A DNA stretch of 32,148 bases from Deltaproteobacteria bacterium (GCA_019308785.1 JAFDHL010000051.1:1-32148), one strand, 5' to 3'; shown: positions 7,850 to 16,809, counted from the first letter of the stretch. Made by a program: numbers and translations. The notes: generated from the letters alone by a model not told the origin.

Positions 7850-9132
7850 ACGCGCGCGAATATATCATCCACATGCTGGAGATGATAATCCACGTCAAAA
7901 ACATCCTCGATTTCCTTTTTACTCAAGTACTTGCCAATTTCTTGATCTTCCATGATAAGGACCTTGAATTCCTGTCCGCTCTCCCATACTTTCATAGCAT
8001 TTTTCTGGACCATAACATAGGCCTTCTGCCTTTCAACGCCCTTTTCCGCCAGTTTCATAAGGAACTGCTGGGAAAAAATAAGCCCCTTTGTCTTTTTAAG
8101 GTTCTCGGCCATCTTGTGGGGATGGACCACAAGGCCACTGACGATTCCGGTTAAACGATGCAGCATAAAATCCATAAGGATGGTGCTGTCCGGACCGATT
8201 ATCCTTTCTACGGAGGAATGACTGATGTCCCTCTCATGCCACAGGGCCATGTTTTCGAAGGCAGCCATGCAGTTGGAGCGCACCAGGCGCGCGAGCCCTG
8301 TAATATTTTCACACCCGATTGGATTTTTTTTGTGGGGCATGGCAGATGAACCTTTCTGTCCTTTGGCAAAAGGCTCCTCTGCCTCCAGGACCTCTGTCCT
8401 CTGGAGATGTCTTATTTCAACAGCAATCTTCTCCAGGGTTCCGGCTACAATCGCCAGGCTCGCGAAGTACTCCGCATGACGGTCACGCTGGAGGATCTGG
8501 GTGGAGATTTCCGCTGGATTTAGGCCAAGTTTTTTACATACAAGCGATTCAACCTTCGGGGAGACATTGGCGAATGTCCCCACGGCACCGGACAGCTTCC
8601 CATAGCTGATAACATCATAAGCCGCTTCCAAACGTCTCAGGTTTCGTTTCATTTCGGAATACCAGACAGCCAGCTTAAGCCCAAAGGTTATGGGTTCCGC
8701 ATGGATGCCATGTGACCGACCGATCATCACTGTGAATTTGTGCTCAAATGCCCTTTTCTTTATAACTTCTATAAATTCTCTGACGTCCTGGATGATGAAT
8801 TCCATGGCTTCTTTTAAAAGAAGTGCGAAACTGGTATCCAGGATATCGGATGATGTCAACCCTAAGTGAATATAACGTGAGTCAGGCCCAACATGTTCAG
8901 CTACGTTCGTTAAAAACGCGATAATGTCATGTTTTGTCTCTTCCTCTATCTCCAGGATACGATCAACAGAAAAGGCTGATTTTTTCCTGATGTTTTCAAA
9001 TGCTTTCTGCGGGATGAGACCTTCCTCTGCCATGGCCTCGCAGGCAGCAACTTCAACCTCGAGCCACTTGGCATATCGATTCTCTGACTCCCAGATGCGG
9101 CCCATCTCTGGACGGGTATAACGGCTGATCAT
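7840..9132 (-). CDS. purB: Adenylosuccinate lyase
   Basis: Cytosolic fumarase/aspartase-superfamily enzyme. It makes AMP from adenylosuccinate and AICAR from SAICAR in purine synthesis. Visible motifs are TSSDILDT (93-100), the catalytic histidine in GRSHGIHAEP (H141) and the flexible signature loop GSSAMPHKKNP (261-271) with the catalytic serine. Length (430 aa) is typical of the short bacterial form. The ATG at 9132 has a strong AAGGAG about seven bases upstream. It follows menA by 40 bases, probably as one transcript. The stop codon falls inside one copy of the 13-bp direct repeat. Confidence 0.97.
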   Translation of the reverse strand: MISRYTRPEMGRIWESENRYAKWLEVEVAACEAMAEEGLIPQKAFENIRKKSAFSVDRILEIEEETKHDIIAFLTNVAEHVGPDSRYIHLGLTSSDILDTSFALLLKEAMEFIIQDVREFIEVIKKRAFEHKFTVMIGRSHGIHAEPITFGLKLAVWYSEMKRNLRRLEAAYDVISYGKLSGAVGTFANVSPKVESLVCKKLGLNPAEISTQILQRDRHAEYFASLAIVAGTLEKIAVEIRHLQRTEVLEAEEPFAKGQKGSSAMPHKKNPIGCENITGLARLVRSNCMAAFENMALWHERDISHSSVERIIGPDSTILMDFMLHRLTGIVSGLVVHPHKMAENLKKTKGLIFSQQFLMKLAEKGVERQKAYVMVQKNAMKVWESGQEFKVLIMEDQEIGKYLSKKEIEDVFDVDYHLQHVDDIFARVFN

Positions 9133-9171
9133 TTCACAACTCCTTAGGTAAAAATCAAGATCCCTGTATGT

Positions 9172-10068
9172 TTAAAATACCCTGCTCAAAACGAGACCGA
9201 GAGAGAGAAGAAGTCCATGTCCGATTAATGTCTGAATCGTAAGGGCCTGCGCAGGGATAACTCCTTCATGGGACAGATATTCTTTCCATAAGATCCTCAT
9301 GGCCTTAAAGGCCAGGGGCAAAGCAATAAAGGACAGCATGATCAGATAGGACAAGCCTACGACACTGATCAGTAAAACGACAATGACAAAGGCTAATAAC
9401 ATGATTGCGCAATAAAGATACCTCGAGATCTCCGGACCCCATCTCACCACCAGATTCCTTTTCCCGGATTCACTATCCGCCTTATAGTCGGGGAATTGAT
9501 TAATCCAGATAACCCCTGCGATAAAAAACCCCTGTGGGAACCCGAGGGCGAAGGCAGGCCAGCTAAGTGTTCCGGACATCACATAGTATGTTCCCAAAGT
9601 GACCAGTGGGCCAAAGGCAAGAAATATCAGAACTTCACCCCATCCTCTTGACATGAGCTGTAGGGGAGGCGCTGAATAGGCCCACCCAGCCGAAAGACCC
9701 AAAAGGCCGATAACAAGAACAAGGGGTCTTTTAAGGTAAGCAAGCCATATCCCCGCACATGAGCCCAGCGCAAAAAAGGTTAAAGCCATCAACAGGATAA
9801 GCCATGGGGCGATTTCTCCATCTTGAATCACACGGCTACCGCCACTGAAAGGCGTCAGACGCATATTAATCGGATCGCTTCCTTTGGCATCGTAGTAATC
9901 ATTGAGCAGATTAGCGCCAAGGTGCAGTGCCGACACTCCCAGTGCAGTGATCACAAAAAGAGGAAAAGACATGTTTTTTTCAGTGAAGGCAAAGGCAGCG
10001 CCGATGATGACAGGGATCAGTGACCCGGCCAGAAAAGGTGCTCTGAGGGCTTTTAGGTATACATTCAT
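9172..10068 (-). CDS. menA: MenA-like UbiA-family prenyltransferase
   Basis: Integral membrane enzyme of the UbiA superfamily. MenA attaches a polyprenyl chain to 1,4-dihydroxy-2-naphthoate in menaquinone synthesis. The two Asp-rich prenyl-diphosphate/Mg motifs are present: NDYYDAKGSD (56-65) and NQFPDYKADSESGKR (190-204). Eight or nine hydrophobic helices surround them. LTPFSGGSRV (71-80) is typical of MenA rather than UbiA or heme O synthases. Length of 298 aa fits. No clear Shine-Dalgarno precedes the ATG at 10068. It is followed closely by purB. A related UbiA enzyme of another quinone route cannot be fully excluded because no other men gene is in the window. Confidence 0.85.
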   Translation of the reverse strand: MNVYLKALRAPFLAGSLIPVIIGAAFAFTEKNMSFPLFVITALGVSALHLGANLLNDYYDAKGSDPINMRLTPFSGGSRVIQDGEIAPWLILLMALTFFALGSCAGIWLAYLKRPLVLVIGLLGLSAGWAYSAPPLQLMSRGWGEVLIFLAFGPLVTLGTYYVMSGTLSWPAFALGFPQGFFIAGVIWINQFPDYKADSESGKRNLVVRWGPEISRYLYCAIMLLAFVIVVLLISVVGLSYLIMLSFIALPLAFKAMRILWKEYLSHEGVIPAQALTIQTLIGHGLLLSLGLVLSRVF

Positions 10069-10571
10069 GCTTGCAAAGGTTTTGCTGTTATTTTTATTGA
10101 CAATCTAGTCCCAAAATAAGCGTAATTATGGAATCAGGTTGCCGCTCCATAGCGAGATCGACAATTAATGCCAACCGAATAAACTTCGTAATATCGACTT
10201 GAATCAGGACAAACTCCTTAATTAATGCATCGAGATTCTTCGGCAAGCTCAGGATGACTTGCTCTTACAAGTCAGATTGCTTCGCTTCGCCCCGTCTGCC
10301 GGCCCTGCCCGCAGTACGGCAGGCGGGTGGCGGGCAGGTCGCAATGACATGCATTTTGACTTTTTAAGAATGCACCAAGTAAGGATATTGGATTTCCATT
10401 TATCAAAATAACAATGTTATTTCAACCAATTAAAATAATTAAACCCAGATTTATGTATGTTTTGGGGAGAGGTCCCGTTTATTTGGTTGTTTTGCCAAAG
10501 CTTAGGATGACAGCACCCTGTTGTCAATAATATGTTGTGAATGAGACCTAAAGTCACTTTGGTGCTTTTCT
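10069..10571. other. Intergenic spacer with repeat fragments, no gene seen
   Basis: This spacer lies between menA and the endonuclease III-like gene. It includes a GC-rich palindromic stretch (10304-10338), a short GACTTG/CAAGTC hairpin near 10256, an AT-rich palindrome ATAACA/TGTTAT (10408-10420) and an AT-rich second half. No ORF has coding character. Confidence 0.6.
10304..10338. repeat. GC-rich hairpin in spacer
   Basis: CCTGCCCGC (10304-10312) pairs with GCGGGCAGG (10330-10338) around a 17-base loop. The loop contains CGGCAGGCGGG, also present at 1289-1299. Confidence 0.65.
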
Positions 10572-11300
10572 TCAGTCCAGATTTCCTGGCAAATCAACTG
10601 CATGACATGGCCCCCATTTTTCAAGGGGGCAACGATCGCAGAGGGGCTTTCTCTTGCAGTAGTTTTTGCCTGTCTTTACGATCAAGGCGTGGAATTCGTT
10701 AAAAAGCGAAGCGTCTTCAGGCAGGTGGTCTATAAACAGATCCTGCAAGCCATCGTAGGTCGCCTGGTCCTCAGAAATCATACCGTGTCGGGATAGAATA
10801 CGGTATGTATAGGCATCAATAACAAATACGGTGCGATGGGCCGCATAGAGAAGAATACTGTCAGCGGTTTCAGGCCCCACCCCGTTAACAGAAAGCAGAC
10901 CTTGTCTGAGGGTTTGCGTATCATCCTCCATGAACATAGAAAGATCTGCCTGGTAGCGCTCCGCAATGAAATACATCAGATTCTTTAATCTTTTGGCCTT
11001 GATGTTATAGTACCCGGCCGGCCGGATCAAGTGAGCCAACTCGCTGTTCGGTGTTGCATTAAGGTTAGCCACAGAGAGCAATCCCTTATCCTTCAGGTTC
11101 TCGATAGCCCTTTCCACATTCTTCCAGTTCGTATTTTGGGTTAGGACAGCCCCGACCATTACCTCCAGATCGGTCTCTGCCGGCCACCAGTTTTGAGGAC
11201 CAAAATGATTCAGCATGAGGTCGAACATCTCCATTAGTCTTTGACCTGTCAAGTTAAGCATTCTGGGTTGGGGGTTGCGTGTTCCGGGGTCTGTTTCCAT
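10572..11300 (-). CDS. Endonuclease III family DNA glycosylase with Fe-S cluster (HhH-GPD), catalytic Lys replaced
   Basis: Base-excision repair glycosylase fold. The helix-hairpin-helix is LSVNGVGPETADSILLYA (136-153). The conserved catalytic Asp is D162 in VIDAYTYRI. The position of the E. coli Nth lyase lysine (K120 in GVGRKTA) is glutamate (E144 in GVGPETA). This predicts a monofunctional glycosylase, as in MagIII-type 3-methyladenine glycosylases. Four cysteines near the C-terminus (215, 221, 224, 232) form a 4Fe-4S-like loop with C-X5-C-X2-C-X7-C spacing, versus C-X6-C-X2-C-X5-C in Nth. The first 13 codons of this longest version read as low-complexity spacer DNA. The likelier start is M14 (11261), M23 (11234) or M25 (11228), just before FGPQNWWPAE. 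Substrate unknown. Confidence 0.87.
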   Translation of the reverse strand: METDPGTRNPQPRMLNLTGQRLMEMFDLMLNHFGPQNWWPAETDLEVMVGAVLTQNTNWKNVERAIENLKDKGLLSVANLNATPNSELAHLIRPAGYYNIKAKRLKNLMYFIAERYQADLSMFMEDDTQTLRQGLLSVNGVGPETADSILLYAAHRTVFVIDAYTYRILSRHGMISEDQATYDGLQDLFIDHLPEDASLFNEFHALIVKTGKNYCKRKPLCDRCPLEKWGPCHAVDLPGNLD

Positions 11301-11411
11301 CTTGTGTCACCATGTCGGATTAGTGTGTCATAAGCTCGCTTTTTGCAAGCCTGATAAAATCCACCGTCAAATTTGAATATCTTCACTCACATCAGATATT
11401 TTTTAGGTTCC

Positions 11412-11547
11412 CTGATCACCAGCAAGGTATTAGATGCAAGGCACCGAGGAGCGACGACTGAGGCGTATGAGCAATACGCTGCAAGGAGGAGCGATCGAAG
11501 GTAATCCCGCTAAAAGCGGGACAGATGATGCCTTGATGGTGAATCAG
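11412..11547. repeat. 136-bp folded repeat element (REP/MITE-like)
   Basis: End arms CTGATCACCAGCAAGG (11412-11427) and CCTTGATGGTGAATCAG (11531-11547) pair with one mismatch and one bulge. Two hairpins lie inside: GCGTAT/ATACGC (11463-11479) and CCCGCT/AGCGGG (11506-11520). An imperfect internal direct repeat AGGAGCGA occurs twice. No transposase is near. Confidence 0.7.
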
Positions 11548-11934
11548 CGTCTGCCTCTTGCCTTGACAGGACATGAAAGATACCTTAGATTTAGCCTCCA
11601 TGTCAACGAAGCAAGGCCTATCAAAGCAATATGGCGGGGGTATTTTTTCGGCAGGATCAGCATGAGTTACCGGATTTTTATAAATTTCTGTATCTACTCA
11701 GGTGGATAGACTGAAGGTGGAAGGCTAATAGGGACAAATCATGTGTGATCACAAAAAATTAGGTGTTTAGACTTAAGACTGAAGATGGAGGAAGGCTGTC
11801 AGGGAATTTCAGCGTTTGGGCTTTTTGTCCAACGAGGATTCATCTCTGATTGAACCAAAGGTAGTCGAGACCGAGAAGGTCTTGAATGGCTTGATTCGAG
11901 CGTGGCGAGATGGTTGAAATACTTCAGCCTTCAG

Positions 11935-11962
11935 TCTTCAACCTAAATAGCTGGGTAGTTAC
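11935..11962 (-). repeat. Dispersed spacer repeat, copy 2
   Basis: Read on the minus strand it gives GTAACTACCCAGCTATTTAG followed by GTTGAAG. About 22 of 27 bases match copy 1 at 1247-1275. It lies about 40 bases upstream of the EF-G start codon. Confidence 0.6.
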
Positions 11963-12003
11963 AAATTTCTTATATCCTGTCTAACAATAAGACGAGATTT
12001 TTC

Positions 12004-14034
12004 ATGGCAGCGGCGCACAAACTCACAAAAACCAGGAATATAGGTATTATCGCTCATATTGACGCGGGTAAGACCACCGTCACCGAACGGGTCCTGTTCT
12101 ATACCGGTCGTGTTCACAAGATGGGCGAGGTCCACAATGGCGAAGCCACCATGGACTGGATGTTAGAAGAAAAGGAAAGGGGTATTACCATCACCTCTGC
12201 TGTGACTTCAAGCCAGTGGCGCGGGCACGATATCAATATAATAGATACCCCCGGCCATGTAGATTTCACAATCGAAGTGGAGCGCGCCCTTCGGGTACTT
12301 GATGGGGCAATCGGGATCTTCTGCGCTGTGGGAGGCGTGGAACCGCAATCTGAGACGGTCTGGCACCAGGCAGACCGATACAACGTCCCGAAGATTGCAT
12401 TTATCAATAAACTGGACCGGGTTGGCGCTGATTTTTACAGGGCTGTGGAGATGATCAGGGATCGACTTGGGGCCACACCCCTTGTTCTCCAGTTACCGTG
12501 GGGCATGGAGGACAGCCTCAAAGGTGTTATTGATCTTATCAAGATGAAAGGCATTCTGTGGGAGGAAGAGACACTCGGCGCAGAGTTCAGAGAAGTTCCC
12601 ATTCCTTCGGAACTGATGGAGCATGCCAACAAATACAGAGATCTGCTCCTTGAAACCCTGGCCGATAAGGACGATCAGATAATGGAAAGGTACCTCTCAG
12701 AGGAAGAGATCGAAATCCAGGAATTGAGACAGGCCATACGAACCGCGACCATCAAACTGGAACTTGTTCCAATCTTTTGCGGTGCAGCGTTAAGGAATAA
12801 AGGTATCCAGCCACTTTTGGATGGAATTGTTGATTATCTGCCATCTCCGGTTGATATCCCCCCTGTTGTTGGGCATATCCCCGAATCAGACGAAGAAGTG
12901 TCCCGCCGTGCAGAAGCGAAGGGTCCTTTTTCTGCCCTGGCGTTCAAGGTTACGATGGACCAGGGGAGAAAAATGACCTATGTTCGGGTCTACTCTGGCA
13001 CCGCGAAAACAGGAGCCCTGGTATATAATCCTGGAAAGGGTGTCAAAGAAAAGCTGGCGCGAATCCTGAAAATGCATTCCAATAAAAGAGAAAGGATTGA
13101 TCAAGCATCAGCAGGTGATATCGTTGCTGCAATGGGTCTGAAGCTGACGACCACCGGAGATACGCTCTGCTCGGAAGACAGCCCTGTCCTGTTGGAGGCG
13201 ATTCAATTCAATGAACCTGTCATCAGTGTGGCTGTTGAGCCCAAAAGGGTCCAGGATCACGAGAAACTTCTGGATGCTTTAGGGAAAGTGTCGGACGAAG
13301 ATCCCACTTTCAAATTCAAGATCGACGAGGAAACAGGTCAAACAGTCATTTCCGGAATGGGTGAGCTGCACCTGGAGATCATCATCGGCAGGATCAAGCG
13401 AGAGTTCTTTGTGGAAACGAACCAGGGAAAGCCTCAGGTCGTATACAGGGAGACAGTGACAATACCTGTGGAGCACGAAGAAGTCTTCCAGAGGGAGCTG
13501 GCCGGACAACAGCATTTTGCAGGCGTAAGGATCGAGGTTTCACCCCTTCCGAGAGGTGCGGGTAATCACTTTGTTAGCCGGTGTGACAACCCGGATCTTA
13601 CAGAAGAATTTTTGGACGCCATAAGCCAGGGAGTTTCCGAGGCCGAGGCCAGTGGTGTCCTTATGGGCTACCCGGTCATTGATGTCCAGACAGCGCTTCT
13701 GGATGTTCATATAAAAGAGACATCTGATGTGATGGCATTTAAAATAGCCGTGACCATGGCTTTTAAAAATGCCTGTAAGGAGGCTGATCCCCTTCTCTTG
13801 GAACCGATCATGAAGGCCGAAGTCCTGGTTCCGGAAGAGTTTACCGGTGAGGTCATCAATGATCTGAATTCGCGCCAGGGCAAGATTGGGCAGATCACCA
13901 GCAAAGGACCGGTTAAAGTTCTCACGGCCAGCGTTCCCCTTTCGAAAATGTTCGGCTATTCCACATCTCTTCGATCCGCCTCCCAGGGCCGGGGCACCTT
14001 TACAATGCAATTCAGCCACTATGACAAGGCATAA
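12004..14034 (+). CDS. fusA: Elongation factor G, probably a secondary paralog
   Basis: Ribosome-associated translational GTPase for translocation and/or recycling. G motifs are AHIDAGKTT (17-25), GITIT (60-64), DTPGH (81-85) and NKLD (135-138). Domains II-V follow in usual order, ending with domain IV/V strings [10 protein letters not shown] and FGYSTSLRS. At 676 aa it is slightly shorter than canonical EF-G (about 690-704). The gene stands alone, away from rpsL, rpsG and tuf. Its domain IV reads [10 protein letters not shown] where classical bacterial EF-G has an RRG-type string. Both traits suit a secondary EF-G (EF-G2 or spd-type) rather than the str-operon copy; this is inference. The ATG at 12004 lacks a strong ribosome site. 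Confidence 0.93.
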   Translation: MAAAHKLTKTRNIGIIAHIDAGKTTVTERVLFYTGRVHKMGEVHNGEATMDWMLEEKERGITITSAVTSSQWRGHDINIIDTPGHVDFTIEVERALRVLDGAIGIFCAVGGVEPQSETVWHQADRYNVPKIAFINKLDRVGADFYRAVEMIRDRLGATPLVLQLPWGMEDSLKGVIDLIKMKGILWEEETLGAEFREVPIPSELMEHANKYRDLLLETLADKDDQIMERYLSEEEIEIQELRQAIRTATIKLELVPIFCGAALRNKGIQPLLDGIVDYLPSPVDIPPVVGHIPESDEEVSRRAEAKGPFSALAFKVTMDQGRKMTYVRVYSGTAKTGALVYNPGKGVKEKLARILKMHSNKRERIDQASAGDIVAAMGLKLTTTGDTLCSEDSPVLLEAIQFNEPVISVAVEPKRVQDHEKLLDALGKVSDEDPTFKFKIDEETGQTVISGMGELHLEIIIGRIKREFFVETNQGKPQVVYRETVTIPVEHEEVFQRELAGQQHFAGVRIEVSPLPRGAGNHFVSRCDNPDLTEEFLDAISQGVSEAEASGVLMGYPVIDVQTALLDVHIKETSDVMAFKIAVTMAFKNACKEADPLLLEPIMKAEVLVPEEFTGEVINDLNSRQGKIGQITSKGPVKVLTASVPLSKMFGYSTSLRSASQGRGTFTMQFSHYDKA

Positions 14035-14073
14035 GCGTGCTTTCAGGTCCTAAGCAGATATAAGTGCCCCTAT

Positions 14074-15003
14074 CTAAATACCCCTTTGAGGAAATAACGG
14101 TGTGTATTTGTTAGCCTTTATGTTTACAACCAGAATCCCTGATACAATCAACAACAATGCCAGCAGAATATTAAGAGTGATAGGTTCTCCAAGTACCAGT
14201 CCTCCCAGCAAAACCCCGGCTATGGGCATAAGGAATATAAAGGAATGAAGTGCAACGGCCCCATATTTTTGGAGCAAACTAGTCCAGGCCACAAAACCAA
14301 AAGAGGCTGTTATAAGACTCTGGTATAATAGGGAAGTCACTACCTTTAGATTTACATGTGATATCATTATGCCGTCACACGTAAAGCCTCCGAGAAAGAA
14401 GAATGGGACCGAAAATATCATGGGGTAGAGCACGATTTGAAAGGGGTCAAATGCGTTTATAATCCTTTTTGTGTAAACCGTGTTACAGGCCCATACAAAA
14501 GCAGTCGCAAGGATCATGATATCCCCAATGCGAATATCCGTTGTTACCTCCTTTTTTCCAAGAAAGACTAAAACCATTCCCGTGAACCCCATCAAAAGTC
14601 CAAGGGTTTTCTTTTTCGTAATCCGGTCTCCCGGGATAAAACAGTGAGCCAGAAAAAGGACAAAGAAAGGTTGTAGATTAATAAGCAAGGTTCCTCTGGA
14701 AGCATTGGTTTTGCTGAGTCCCAAATAGAGCAAGGACAGCTGTACAGTATAAAACACAGAGATAATCAACACCTGATGGAATTGTCCTTTTTTGATGGCA
14801 AAAGATCTCCGGGCGATAATGGCCCAGAGAAAAATCGCAAAGGCAGCTATACTGAAACGGAGTCCTGCTGTCGTTAATGCCCCAAAACCGGAGAAGCTGA
14901 TTTTAATGGCTACAGCATTGGCCCCGAAAACAATACATAGAAATGATGTAAAAACGGCAGCTAAAAGAGGAAGTTCCTGATTATTGGGGGTCTGTTCCGT
15001 CAT
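14074..15003 (-). CDS. EamA/DMT family transporter (DUF6 exporter)
   Basis: Inner-membrane protein of the drug/metabolite transporter superfamily. The 309 residues contain about ten hydrophobic helices in two homologous halves (about 15-150 and 160-300), the usual EamA duplication. Conserved-looking elements include NAVAIKISF after the first helix and LGEPIT (about 270-275), the latter typical of the second half. The protein is convergent with EF-G (39 bases between stops). Its ATG at 15003 has no strong Shine-Dalgarno. Substrate cannot be predicted; members export amino acids, nucleosides or drugs. Confidence 0.88.
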   Translation of the reverse strand: MTEQTPNNQELPLLAAVFTSFLCIVFGANAVAIKISFSGFGALTTAGLRFSIAAFAIFLWAIIARRSFAIKKGQFHQVLIISVFYTVQLSLLYLGLSKTNASRGTLLINLQPFFVLFLAHCFIPGDRITKKKTLGLLMGFTGMVLVFLGKKEVTTDIRIGDIMILATAFVWACNTVYTKRIINAFDPFQIVLYPMIFSVPFFFLGGFTCDGIMISHVNLKVVTSLLYQSLITASFGFVAWTSLLQKYGAVALHSFIFLMPIAGVLLGGLVLGEPITLNILLALLLIVSGILVVNIKANKYTPLFPQRGI

Positions 15004-15080
15004 TGCTTTTATTAAAGGAAATTGTTTTTTTGGAAAGGAGAATAGGGAAATTAGAATTGAGTGTCAATAAGGAGATCGGA

Positions 15081-15248
15081 ATGCTCAGGGAAATGGGTCT
15101 TTCAGGGACGGTAAAGAAGGAAATACCAAAAGAGCAATGTGTATTTATTGCCCGGAGAAGAGGGAATGATGAACTGGCTCCATCAGATGAAATTTTCCAT
15201 GAATTAAAGGAATTCGGCTTGTGTGTCAAATTTTGTGAATTGGTTTAA
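15081..15248 (+). CDS. Possible small protein (55 aa), unrecognised
   Basis: A short plus-strand frame starts with ATG at 15081, preceded by AAGGAG seven bases upstream. It encodes a charged peptide (MLREMGLSG to FCELV) without a membrane segment or known motif. The frame also stays open upstream to a TTG at 15003. It lies between the divergent EamA gene and the convergent radical SAM gene, overlapping the latter's last 23 bases. The ribosome site favours a real gene. The short length and lack of family argue for caution, and it may be the remnant of a longer gene. Confidence 0.35.
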   Translation: MLREMGLSGTVKKEIPKEQCVFIARRRGNDELAPSDEIFHELKEFGLCVKFCELV

Positions 15249-16641
15249 GCTCTTTAATCGTGATTGTTAAATTCCTTTTTTTGGCCATTTTTTGCATCTT
15301 TTTTCTTGCTATATGTATTATTATTTTACTGAAACGCCCAATTGTAAGAAATCTGTGTATTATCAATTTCTTTAATATTCTTAGTATCACTTGTATTGTG
15401 AAGAATGAGGAATATATATCCCTCCGTATTTGTTGAAGTTCGTCAATAGACAACATATCAGAGTATACCTTACCTGAGTCTTCTTCAATATGGTAATCAT
15501 CAAGTTGTTTTACTATTTCTTTGATAGGGGAGTATTTGCTGGCCCTTAATATTGATAAGCCAAGCGTATCCATGCCAAGTTCACGTGAGAGTTTTATTAT
15601 ATCAAGTATTTCATCCTTAGTTTCGCCTATATTCCCTAAGATAAAATAACAATGATAGATAAAATTAAATTTTTTCAATACCTCAAAATATTCCCTTATT
15701 TTTGCAACGGTAAACCCCTTATTCATTGATGCTAAGGTCTTATCGTGAGCGGATTCTATGCCTAACAGAAACACCGCGAAACCCGTCTTGTACATCTTTT
15801 TAAGAACATCGGGTCTTTTCGCAACTTCTAATCTCGCATTTATCACATATTTTTTTCTTATGCCTTCTTTAATTAGTAGGTCACATAAATGTTCAACCCA
15901 GTCCATATCCGCAGTAAAAATATCGTCTGCAAAGCCGATCACCTCAGCCTCTATGGTTTTGATTTCTGATATTACTGACTCTGGCGTTCTACATGACCAC
16001 TTTCTCTTCTCCCCTAATGGATTAAACTTAAAATCACAGAACTTGCAGTTGAATGGACAACCTCTCGATCCCAACATAAGGTCTATCTGAATATCTGAGT
16101 TATATTCATCGAATGTAACCATATATTTATAACGACGAAGTTTCCTGTTCGGGAAGTAATTGCTTCGGACAGGCTCAAGCCTTCTATTATTGTTGTGCAC
16201 TATCTTGCCATTTAATCTAAATGACAGCCCATCTATATCACGTGAAATGCCTTTTTGGACAATTTCCCTTGCGGTCTCCTCACCATCCCCTCGCACAATT
16301 CCATCTATTCGGGGAATATTTTCAAAGAGTTCCTCAACATGTTCTGTTGCATGTCTTCCACCTAATATTACTGTTATATTTTTTGGTATGCTATTGATTG
16401 CATACTTTACGAACCTCTCTTCAAAACCCCAATTATAACTTACTAATACCAAATCCGTTTTTTTATCAATAAATGAGGATAGCGGCTTCTTTTCATATCT
16501 CAAGTCAATTATTTTTACACTATCAACAATATCTTCAATAGCACTTGCTATATACTCAATGCCTATGGGCGGAAAAAAACCAAAGGCTTTCAACTCCTGC
16601 TTGTAAGGATATATACACAAGGGGTTTTTATATCTCATCAT
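15226..16641 (-). CDS. B12-binding-type radical SAM protein
   Basis: Radical S-adenosylmethionine enzyme of the BchE/cobalamin-type superfamily. An N-terminal Rossmann-like domain (about 1-140) has GGRHATEH and IVRGDGEET, as in this class, but I see no DxHxxG cobalamin ligand motif. The radical SAM core carries the cluster motif CPFNCKFC (about 195-202) in SRGCPFNCKFCDF. Downstream GFADDIFTAD and FLLGIESAHD match the usual barrel strands. The basic C-terminus (about 400-470) is unusual. The preferred ATG at 16641 has GAAAGG eight bases upstream; a GTG at 16650 is also in frame. The gene is markedly AT-rich compared with neighbours, suggesting transfer. The reaction is unknown. Confidence 0.88.
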   Translation of the reverse strand: MMRYKNPLCIYPYKQELKAFGFFPPIGIEYIASAIEDIVDSVKIIDLRYEKKPLSSFIDKKTDLVLVSYNWGFEERFVKYAINSIPKNITVILGGRHATEHVEELFENIPRIDGIVRGDGEETAREIVQKGISRDIDGLSFRLNGKIVHNNNRRLEPVRSNYFPNRKLRRYKYMVTFDEYNSDIQIDLMLGSRGCPFNCKFCDFKFNPLGEKRKWSCRTPESVISEIKTIEAEVIGFADDIFTADMDWVEHLCDLLIKEGIRKKYVINARLEVAKRPDVLKKMYKTGFAVFLLGIESAHDKTLASMNKGFTVAKIREYFEVLKKFNFIYHCYFILGNIGETKDEILDIIKLSRELGMDTLGLSILRASKYSPIKEIVKQLDDYHIEEDSGKVYSDMLSIDELQQIRRDIYSSFFTIQVILRILKKLIIHRFLTIGRFSKIIIHIARKKMQKMAKKRNLTITIKELKPIHKI

Positions 16642-16705
16642 ATTTGACACCTTTCATTCCCAGACTTGATAACCTCGTAAAAAGTCGGTTTGCGCCTTTT
16701 TACTC

Positions 16706-16767
16706 GGCGGGGAAGGGCTTCCCCTCCCCCGCCATTTGAAGTAAATTCAATCCCGCGTACCGCGGGA
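16706..16767. repeat. Pair of GC-rich hairpins downstream of the sensor kinase
   Basis: GGCGGGG/CCCCGCC (16706-16712 and 16727-16733) encloses GGGGAAG/CTTCCCC. A second hairpin, TCCCGCG-TAC-CGCGGGA, lies at 16751-16767. They lie 3' of the sensor kinase gene and 5' of the radical SAM gene and could limit read-through, though no clear T-run follows on the minus strand. Confidence 0.55.
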
Positions 16768-16809
16768 CCACCCTCGCCCTTCCACGGGATTTTTAGCATT
16801 ATCTATATA

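Larger units (their letters stand above)
11301..12003. other. 700-bp repeat-rich spacer upstream of EF-G, no gene seen
   Basis: The spacer holds a 136-bp folded element (11412-11547) and several spacer-repeat fragments (about 11693-11725, 11761-11784 and 11935-11962). Two of these are adjacent to GACTGAAG-type strings. A 10-base palindrome TGTGATCACA sits at 11744-11753. Open frames near 11434-11709 and 11416-11601 overlap the folded element and have no coding character. The EF-G promoter and any leader must lie here, but I could not define them. Confidence 0.6.

Noticed and set aside
11434-11709. 91-aa plus-strand ORF upstream of EF-G
   Set aside because: It starts inside the folded 136-bp element, has no ribosome site and no coding character.
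11744-11753. TGTGATCACA palindrome as a CRP/FNR-type operator
   Set aside because: The spacing of known TGTGA-N6-TCACA sites is absent, and a 10-base palindrome alone is weak evidence.
16706-16767. GC hairpins as an intrinsic terminator of the sensor kinase
   Set aside because: Stems are good but no U-run follows on the minus strand, so I list them as repeats only.
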